From Physcia stellaris (taxonomy: Eukaryota > Ascomycota > Lecanoromycetes > Caliciales > Physciaceae): 64,000 bases of DNA. The notes under the pieces are model-generated. The model saw only the letters and a program-made list of their open reading frames with translations. It made no database searches and was not told the DNA's origin. Positions 56,671-64,000 of this stretch are shown one piece after another. The first letter of the stretch is position 1; each line of letters begins with the position of its first letter. The position numbers were made by a program, and so were the translations under genes. The DNA lies in contig JABSSW010000001.1 in the NCBI GenBank assembly GCA_018902385.1, forward strand, positions 434,001 to 498,000, read 5' to 3'.

Positions 56671-59087
56671 GCTGAATACCATGGAGAACTGAGTCGTTTC
56701 CTGGGGTGCTACGATAACCTCGGAGACCCTTGGACCCACTTTAGAGTCGGCAACGAATTAGAGTTGCCCGGTGCCCTATGACAGAATGCCAAGGAAGCAA
56801 GATTCTTCTCCGCGTTGAAATGCTCCAAGCTGCTTGATGTATCAAATACGGCGCTCCAAGACGTCGTATATCAGGGCGTCCGGTCGGTTCGGTGATGGTG
56901 GAATTTGGAAGGCTAGACACGGTGGAGACTGTTGGCGCTCTCTTGCTGAATCCGTCACAGGCCAGGAGCAAAAGCGACAATCGAAAAGCGGTTGCAGGGG
57001 AAAGATATACGTAATGACCTGTTTGACGTGGTGAATCAGCAAACGACTTTGGATTGTTGAAGGTGTAGAGTGAAAGGTAATTCGGCCAATCGATTCCTTC
57101 TGGAATAAGCAGGGCGCATTCACGTGGGCCCAGCCCGCCCTTCTCAACGATTTCAGTGCTTATTGTAGGGGTCAATTCATGGAGGCGCAGAAGAATGTCA
57201 AGGGTGAATGGGAGCCGCTACAGGAGATTTGTCATAGGTAAGAAGGAGAATTGGGGGCCGATACATACTGGAGCCTGGTAGATCAGAGTCAAGGGCTATG
57301 ATTGAGGGAAGAATCACAACCAAGAAGAGGAAGCATAAACCGAAAGAGCAATTCCAGCATGCGGTGAAGAGTTCCACAAGGCGTACGGTGAATGAGTTAC
57401 AGCAAAAGTGAAGTCTGTTTGCCAACTGTGGGCTTGAGCTGAAGGCGGGGAATTATTATTGAGATCCCAAGTTGCAAGATCAGCAAATAAGTGCTATATG
57501 CGCAAGCCGCCGCAAGGTCCCATTCGCCAAAAAGGCATAGGAGGCAGCGCCGCAGCAGGATCTACAGCGCGCTACGAGCAGGATTGACAGCTGAGCTTTG
57601 GAAAGAAGAATGAGGCTTCAAGACACGGAGGATCAAATGTCTTGGATTATGTATCTGGGAGCGAATGCGGCGTAGCAATTAATGATGCTGTCTTACTGGA
57701 CAGAGACAATGAGATTAATCTTCGAACGTCTTTAGTATAGTTTAAGGTACCTTATTTAATGACATGCAGATTCCACATGATGCAAGCCTCAACTTGTCGC
57801 GTGGCTACCCCTGTTGAAACTATCTGTGCTCTTTCGTGCTAGCCTTTCGCCTAAACTTGGCTTGCCTGGGCAAGCACCATTGTGTCTTGGGTTCATGAGA
57901 TTCCGAGTTATAGATGGCCAGGTAAACAGATATCTCCCTAATATACACTGTCCAAGCTTTTGGTTGTCCTGCTATCGAGCATGGATTGCTTGACGGCAAT
58001 CCAGAGTCGACAATAACATGGACAACCACGACAGGAATAATAATGTGTCCCGTTACTCGTCGAGCGAACCTTTTAGCACATTAGCGGACTCGTTGGACGG
58101 ACAATTCGTGGCACTATAAAGTAACTACCGAAACCATCTGTCTACTTCTCTAGGGCAATTATTGTTCCCGTCAAGAGCATTACTAATGACGATGGTAATT
58201 TAAATGAGCGATCATGCACATCGTTTGGCCAATCTGCACCAGATAGACCGTCTAATACGCCGAGCACGTGTCTGTGCGTGTATCAGTATCTCCCGTCTAC
58301 CCAAAAGGACGAAGACTCGCTCTTTCAAGCTCCGACGAGTAGCTTTTTCTAGTTCTCTGCCAATTATTCAATTCGATCCACCGATGACCGGTTTGAACAT
58401 TGCTTTAGATAAGGTATATTGTCATTACCGGGGGCTCCGTTTAGATTCTTGGCAGCCAACGCTGCTCACGTTGTCTTGTGCCGACTATTCGTAATTGAGT
58501 CAACTCTTAGCGTTGTTGTTGTCTTCCCTCGAGAGGCGTCTTGCCCTCTCTATCAACGACATCGCGGATTGAGCCAGCTCTGAGGGTCAGCTTACGCATT
58601 GACCGGTCATACACACGGATGACACTGGATAGGGATCGGCTTGTTGCTTTGAGATCAGGTAAGGCGAAAGTCGTCCCTCCATTAGGTTTGCGTCTCTTGA
58701 GAATCACCAAGATGCCATCAAGGGTTGAATTTTGAGCAGTCCTAAGGTTTTGGCGTCAAATGGCACACATAAGTAAGGATGGAATGGCTGGCTGCAAGAG
58801 TATCAGCATCACTCATCTGCTTGGTACTACCAGCAGAGAGGAATTAGCCAGGCAAAGCAGAGTTCACAGCTACTTGGAGCTCTATAACGTCTAATTGTTC
58901 TCGTCTACCTTATACTGTAACCTTCTTATTTGCGGTCCCAATACCCCAAAAAAGAATCTACCACTGACAGAAGGATCGGGAGCACCTGGACCTTGAAGCG
59001 CCGGGAGAAGCCGCTAGATGGAAGTATGGCGTTTAGAGTGTTCGCTTCTTGATGCGCCAGTCATCATCTTATAGAATTTGAGAAGCA
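56671..59087. other. Intergenic, 2.4 kb, the largest gap
   Basis: Holds the long upstream region of the G-alpha gene. Open frames at 56741..57175 (-), 57198..57425 (-) and 58204..58494 (+) have no recognised domain, and the hydrophobic minus frame near 57300 lacks an ATG. CACGTG occurs at 57121..57126. A long 5' leader with introns would be usual for a fungal signalling gene but cannot be shown. Confidence 0.4.
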
Positions 59088-60347
59088 TCAAAAACCATCG
59101 CCTTCTCTCCAAGGCCTACCAACCTCTTCTGCGCGCAATTTAGGATCGTCGCCCCTCTTCATAGCTTTCTCCTTGAGTATGTCCCGCTCTTTGTCAATGA
59201 CGCCAATCTGTTCGTGCAGATACGCAACTTGCTTTTGGTCAGGACCTGTTACATTGGTGGTGACATTCAGGTTGCTATTGTAAAGGCTTTCCTTAAACGA
59301 TTGGTCCGCCTCTTTCCATTTCTCCAGATCCCTTTCGAACTCTTTTCTCCTGAGTTCCAACTGGACAAAGTGTTCGTATTGCGTGCTACCACCAAAGCAG
59401 ATTCCATACGTGTCACAATGGCAGATGTGTTCGGCCGGACAAATCGCTCCTTTCCCAGTAAAGATGTACTGCCAGGAATATTCCATAATCCTGCCCGATA
59501 TGTAGTCGGTCAAGGGCGTCTTCATCATCCAGTCCCGGTAAAACACGAAGCGACTTCGTGGTATGGAACGAATACGTTCCGACGATATTGCGAATTGAGC
59601 GCAGCACGGTTGTGCAAGGTATGAGGGCAGCGGTTCGAGAGGAAACAACTCTTTCCAACTCCTAGCCAGATACGTTTCTTCTTGCTTTACCATGAGCTCT
59701 TCGCTACTGTTGAAATACAGCCATTTGGGACACCCCGGAGTCCAAGCGCATCGCATGTTAACATACCCTTCTCTTACCACATGTTCTTTGCTGAGCCTCC
59801 GGATCATATGTGAGGCGTCAGCACCAAGTATATCGTTGTTATGATAGGTCCACCTGTGTGCGTGCATGAAGATAACGATGTCCGGTAAGCTGTCGTAGTG
59901 GTCTATAATGTAACTCAGATAAACCATTACCTCGTGTCCCTTGTTTTTTGGTGGATGTAAGGGAGCATTAGGCTCGTCCACGATATACACCGACAAGTCG
60001 AGGTCAGGAAGCTCCTCGGCTATCCATCCAATATCTTCATCCTTCGTTCTGGGAATGACCATAACCTTTGAATATCCCGATCCTGGGGCCTTTGGTATGC
60101 CAGGTCGGAAATGTATTCTCTGACCCTGGCCACTTAAATGGTTCGCTCCAGTCGCTTCCTCAGCGTTCGAAGCATCTTTTCCCAATGGTCGGACCGAAAA
60201 GTCGAATATGGTCTCTTCGACGCCCACAACTCTGGCAACGCCAAGAGTCAGGTACGGCAAGGTAGAGTTATGGAGGATTACTATGAGTAATATGATTACA
60301 GCAAAAAGAAACAGCTGGAGGGTGCTCTTGGAGGTGCGCATCGACAT
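59088..60347 (-). CDS. DUF3431 type II membrane protein
   Basis: Single exon, 419 residues from ATG 60347 (MSMRTSK). A short basic cytosolic end is followed by one membrane helix (LQLFLFAVIILLIVILH), so the rest is lumenal or extracellular. The family core shows SKVMVIPRTKDEDIGWIAEE, LSVYIVDEPN, NKGHEVMVYLSYIIDHYDSL, IVIFMHAHRWTYHNND and WMMKTPLTDYISGRIMEYSW. Five cysteines in IFTGKGAICPAEHICHCDTY and nearby suggest disulfides. The C-terminal 90 residues form a charged helix. Members look like Golgi glycosyltransferase-type proteins, but no activity is established. It separates the G-alpha and RGS-LOV genes. Confidence 0.87.
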   Translation of the reverse strand: MSMRTSKSTLQLFLFAVIILLIVILHNSTLPYLTLGVARVVGVEETIFDFSVRPLGKDASNAEEATGANHLSGQGQRIHFRPGIPKAPGSGYSKVMVIPRTKDEDIGWIAEELPDLDLSVYIVDEPNAPLHPPKNKGHEVMVYLSYIIDHYDSLPDIVIFMHAHRWTYHNNDILGADASHMIRRLSKEHVVREGYVNMRCAWTPGCPKWLYFNSSEELMVKQEETYLARSWKELFPLEPLPSYLAQPCCAQFAISSERIRSIPRSRFVFYRDWMMKTPLTDYISGRIMEYSWQYIFTGKGAICPAEHICHCDTYGICFGGSTQYEHFVQLELRRKEFERDLEKWKEADQSFKESLYNSNLNVTTNVTGPDQKQVAYLHEQIGVIDKERDILKEKAMKRGDDPKLRAEEVGRPWREGDGF

Positions 60348-61239
60348 CGATGTAGGGTCAAGTGCTCTTAGTTGACACCAGAGACATGCGACTTTCATCA
60401 CAACTGTCAGTGAGCGTTCTAAGAACTTTGGGAGAGAATGCATTCTACTGACCGTAAACGTTCTTCTACCCACTAGCCGGGTCGAGCTCTCCATGGACAA
60501 GGTTCCGACAAAATGTCAATGGCTCCACTCAAATCGGCAAGTACACATGGGTCGGAAAGCGAATGTGGCTAAATTAGGTAGGGAAACAGGAGAACACAAA
60601 TCACATGACAACTTGTTTGATGAGATTGTGTCACTGATAGGGCAACAGGTCAAAATGTAAATCCAGGTGAAAGACTGAGTACGTATGTCTTGCCAATTCA
60701 AGATGGAACATGTTGTCATTTCACTGTCGATATCAGAATCGTGACAGAGCTGTGATCTGGATTCTTATCAATTGGTTGAGTCGAAATATGGTTCTGACAC
60801 CAGGGCTTCGAGCAACAAGTGTACGGACTACGGCTCTGTTGACCGAATGAAAAGCGGCAATGCTTCGAATTATCAACAAGACCAAATAGGTGGACATCTT
60901 ACTGATTACTGTTTTAAGTCACAAGCAGTGAGGTACGTAGACAATAGCGTGCTTTTCGCAGAGGGGATATCAAACTCGCTGCTCAGACAGAACAAAAGTA
61001 TTTCCTTACACACATATCCACAGTATGCACAAAACTCGCAGACAGTCTTTCTGCGAAGCCATGTCTGGAATAGCTACAAGGATGCAGCACATCGCATCCC
61101 GAGTTTTTGTTGGCAAAACACCCGTATGCAGCTGAGGGTGGCTGTGTTGATGGTTCAGTGATGCCCTTTCGCGCGCTCACTGGCCTTGGCAATGACTGGA
61201 TCAATGTCAAGGCTATCGGCTAGATGGGTTCGGTGAGAC
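60348..61239. other. Intergenic, 892 bp
   Basis: Promoter of the DUF3431 gene and 3' end of the RGS-LOV gene. The frame at 60772..61161 (+) has no recognised motif. Confidence 0.4.
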
Positions 61240-63687
61240 TCAATAGATGCGGACCGAATTAGGAGATGCAGATCTTGTCGAAGTTGCCGTCTCACCTCCC
61301 CTACCATCGTGGTGCGTTCTTCGATGGTCGCGCCCAGAATTTCGACTGCTGGAGCCAATGTCATCACTGGCTCTAGGATGATGGCTATGAGCATCCTGGG
61401 AGGAACCGTATTCTCTCCCACGGTGAGTGGCAACGGGCGGAGCTTGCTTCCATCTCCTGCTCAAGCCCTGATCATCATCAATGAGGACGACCATCCAGAC
61501 ACCAATCTGGCCATTGCTGCCGATTAAAGGAGTGCAATGAATCCAACGATTGCGCCCTTCCTCGTCAGCTTTAGATACCCAGCGTACCTTGGCCGTGACA
61601 CCCCGGCCTTCCGCTAATGCTGAGGTGAGCTCATCCTGAACACGACTGGAACCACCAATCTTGTTCATGAATGGAGATTGCCTGCGAATTCTCGAATCAG
61701 TCAATGAACAAAGTAACAGGTGCCTGGTAAGGACTTCCACGTCCGACTGAGACGCACTAGTGATAAAGTAAGGAATCATGAGTATACGCACAGTATTCCT
61801 GGTACTCGCAACGTTGGTGAGGCGAACAAGATCCGAAGAGACGGGTATGGGCGAATAAGTAAGTACTGCAACACTCTAAGTGATTAATTCGTCCATTGCC
61901 ACAGCCTTTCACTCACGTTTTGGTAGATTCCCCTCAGTTTGCCACTGTGGCTCCTACCTGGCATGTATCCTTGTGACGGATCCGCGGAGGGCTCTTCGAG
62001 CAATAGCCTTGGCTTGTGCAAAGCCGTATTACGCTGACTTTCCGTATCATCATCCTGATATTCACGGTGCATACGACCCCCGTGCTTCCTCACTGTTTCC
62101 AACTCCCCCATATTCAACATCTCACTCAATTCCTGGAATTCGTCTCCTCTCTCTTGCGATTTATCCACGTTGGACCCCTTGCCAGCTTGTCGTTGGTCCT
62201 GCTGTTGAACGACTAGCCTCTGCAGCGATTCTAGATCCGTGCAGTCCTTTACCAACCCACTTACATCGACCTGTGCTCCAATGAAGTATCGGATCTTGCC
62301 TCGGCTGTCGCAAAGCGGAGCAATCATAAGCATGTTTATGAAGGGAGAACCATCCCTCCGACTTGTAGTGGTAAGCGTCCTATAACACTGACAGGGCCAC
62401 TTTGTACCTACTAATTGAGAAAAACTTCACATTGCTCGCGACCGGATTGCACTGCGTCTTTGAGTCTGCGGACACTGAGAAGGTTCGTCTTCGGACCCTG
62501 TAGGAAACGGCAGTTGCGCCCAATCGCATAGCCCATGCCATATTGTGTTGTTCGGCAAAATTCTAGAATGACAGACCTGTAAGGATATTCGCTCAGGTGG
62601 CAGATAGAGACTGACCTTCGGATGCAAACACTATTGGATTATCAGGCCTAGAGGGATCCGTAAGACAGAAAACCTCCGCAAGGCCTTCGGATGCTTCCCG
62701 GAGATGAGGAGCCAGGACCCCGGTAATGCGCTGAGAGATGCTCAGGCTCACAATCTGTATATACATATGTGTAATATATGCCGGCAAGTCCTCCCTGACC
62801 ATAGCATCGAAGGCCTGGTTAGCCTTCAACTCCAGCGCAGCGTTGGAGCTGGCTGGTGCTAAGCCTGCCGTGTAGTCATGGCCAGGAATAGGACTTAAAG
62901 CCTCCGCTATCGCATTGGCATACTTGATAGCTTTAAGCGCTTTCAGAGCATCCAGATAGTATATCAGTACAGGAACCGATTGCGGCCGATGGGCGCTCAG
63001 GAAAGCCGTAAATCTCAAGAGCAGTGATGGATCGGCGAAAATGACCTTGAGATGTTCGTGAGAGAATAGTAATTCGGACCGTGACTCCAAAGAGAATCCG
63101 TGGTGATGGCTGTGGTCATCTGCTGGCTCGACGAGATCAAAGGAGCCGGGCAGGTCGCCCTGTAGGGGGGCCATCTGGTCGAAAGGCTCCAGCGCCGACT
63201 CGGCTTGTAGTGGAGGCATCTGGATTGATGTCGCCTGAGTCTCGTATGTTTCGTCCGAAGACAATGGAGACGCCGGCGAAGGACTGCGCGAAGCATTATG
63301 GTCATGCACATGAGGTTGTCTGTACTTGGTGTTCAGACTACTACGAAGAATGTCGTTAGCGACGATAACGAAGCATGCAGGAGGGGATGCTCACTCGTTC
63401 CGTGGTGGGGGATGCTTAAAATGCTGGCGCGGATCAGGTAGTGGGGGAAGGGGACCTGTCTTCGGAAATAATCGGTCGAAATTGGGGGTGCTTGGACGGC
63501 GTGTAGGGCCCTGATGGTGATCTTGAAAGTCCTTTACGGTGACAGGAGAAAGTGAGCCATCATAGACACCACCGTTGCGTTGCCGGTGGGGTAATGTCTC
63601 TCGCTCATTGTCGTGATGATGGGCGTCGACATTGCGCATGGTCTGCACCGAGGGTGGGTACTGGTGATGTTGATTAGCACCTAGCAT
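61240..63687 (-). CDS. RGS-LOV blue-light photoreceptor (BcLOV4 type)
   Basis: Six exons, 63395..63687, 62616..63319, 62412..62562, 61917..62361, 61792..61865 and 61240..61681, give 702 residues in frame. Order: a His/Pro-rich disordered N-terminus; an RGS domain at about 175-310 (LKVIFADPSLLLRFTAFL, NQAFDAMVREDLPAYI); a LOV domain at about 315-440 with FCLTDPSRPDNPIVFAS, the flavin motif GRNCRFLQG with its photoactive cysteine at about residue 350 (codon 62510..62512), NYRRDGSPFINML and IRYFIGAQVDVSG; a helical, charged linker (DEFQELSEMLNMGELETV); and a second PAS-like module (WIHCTPLIGSNGQIGVWMVV). The tail is Ser/His/Arg-rich. In this family blue light causes binding to anionic membrane lipids, placing RGS activity near G proteins. 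All key LOV residues seen are intact. Confidence 0.93.
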
Positions 63688-64000
63688 AGTTCTACCGACG
63701 CTCAAGATCGATGTAGCAGAATATCAGTAGACAACAACATTACCCGAGAAAGAAAGAGGATGGAAGGAACGGCAGTGTGCACAATATTGTACCGGTGAAG
63801 CTCTTACCAGTGAGTAGGGCATCTAATCACCATCGTCCCTCCCCAATATCCACTAAATCTATCCCCGACTTTCAAAGTTAAAAGCGGGAAGCCCGTCCGG
63901 CGGCGGCCTAGTGGAGGGTGAAATCGCGGGCTTGAAGGAGGTGGTCAGTTGGATGAGAGGACGAATCGTGGCGACTGGGGAGTGAAGATCTCGTTCAGCG
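63688..64000 (-). promoter_or_regulatory. Upstream region of the RGS-LOV gene
   Basis: The frame is open a few codons above the chosen ATG without another start. No gene seen to the window end. Confidence 0.4.

Noticed and set aside
56741-57425. Minus-strand hydrophobic and mixed frames upstream of G-alpha
   Set aside because: The hydrophobic frame lacks an ATG and no family pattern is visible.
58204-58494. 96-codon plus-strand ATG frame
   Set aside because: No motif, no homology remembered; probably chance.
61155-61433. Alternative C-terminal frame for the RGS-LOV gene
   Set aside because: The frame ending at 61240 is continuous with exon 6 without any shift and has a typical Ser/Arg tail.
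1-64000. Enrichment of CACGTG sites as targets of the local bHLH factor
   Set aside because: About a dozen sites were noticed, and about 16 are expected by chance in 64 kb, so there is no enrichment.
1-64000. CRISPR arrays, bacterial operons, secondary-metabolite cluster
   Set aside because: Intron-bearing fungal genes throughout; no polyketide, peptide synthetase or terpene genes; the only short tandem array is the 8-bp satellite.

Overview
The window is nuclear DNA of a filamentous ascomycete (Pezizomycotina). The evidence is compact genes split by 45-160 nt GT-AG introns with CTNAC-type branch sites, intergenic gaps of 0.2-2.4 kb, and a gene set typical of that group: an AcrB-like ubiquitination-network protein, an Afi1-type polarity protein, a NUC-1/PalcA-type bHLH factor, DUF6594 and DUF3431 membrane proteins, and an RGS-LOV photoreceptor. 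I cannot name the class or genus. No secondary-metabolite cluster, rRNA or convincing tRNA gene was seen.

Layout. 0-10.4 kb: the 3' part of HSP90, a secreted tandem-repeat protein, the bHLH factor and the splicing factor CWC22, all on +. 10.4-25.4 kb: a GPI-anchored protein (-), a BCAS3-type WD40 protein (-) divergent from DPM2 (+), an RRM protein in poor condition (-), and 6-phosphogluconolactonase (-) divergent from a small CxxC protein (+). 26-34.5 kb: a coiled-coil protein of unknown role, a DCAF6/Iqw1-type WD40 protein, a DUF6594 protein and a retropepsin-like relic. 34.8-49.7 kb: a TPR-SET-MYND protein, an OXNAD1-type oxidoreductase divergent from a hot-dog thioesterase, the AcrB-like protein, a cysteine-motif protein, and an EF-hand protein divergent from Afi1. 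49.7-64 kb: an 8-bp satellite, a septin-like GTPase with a C-terminal membrane anchor, mitoribosomal mS38, a class II G-alpha subunit, a DUF3431 protein and the RGS-LOV photoreceptor.

The genes are mostly unrelated housekeeping and signalling genes. The pairing with clearest meaning is the G-alpha gene and the RGS-LOV gene, on the same strand with one gene between them. RGS domains act on G-alpha proteins, and LOV domains sense blue light.

Three signals stand out beyond gene identity. First, several otherwise conserved genes need a one-base correction to read through (bHLH, 6PGL, thioesterase, septin-like twice, RRM more than once). Most sites fit loss of one base from a short homopolymer, which suggests consensus errors in this assembly more than gene death. 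Second, in at least four genes the coding strand flips from strongly C-rich to strongly G-rich in its last 200-500 nt, on either genomic strand. Third, there is an almost perfect array of about 28 copies of an 8-bp unit between Afi1 and the septin-like gene. All gene models are hand-built from splice signals and remembered family patterns; no database search was possible.
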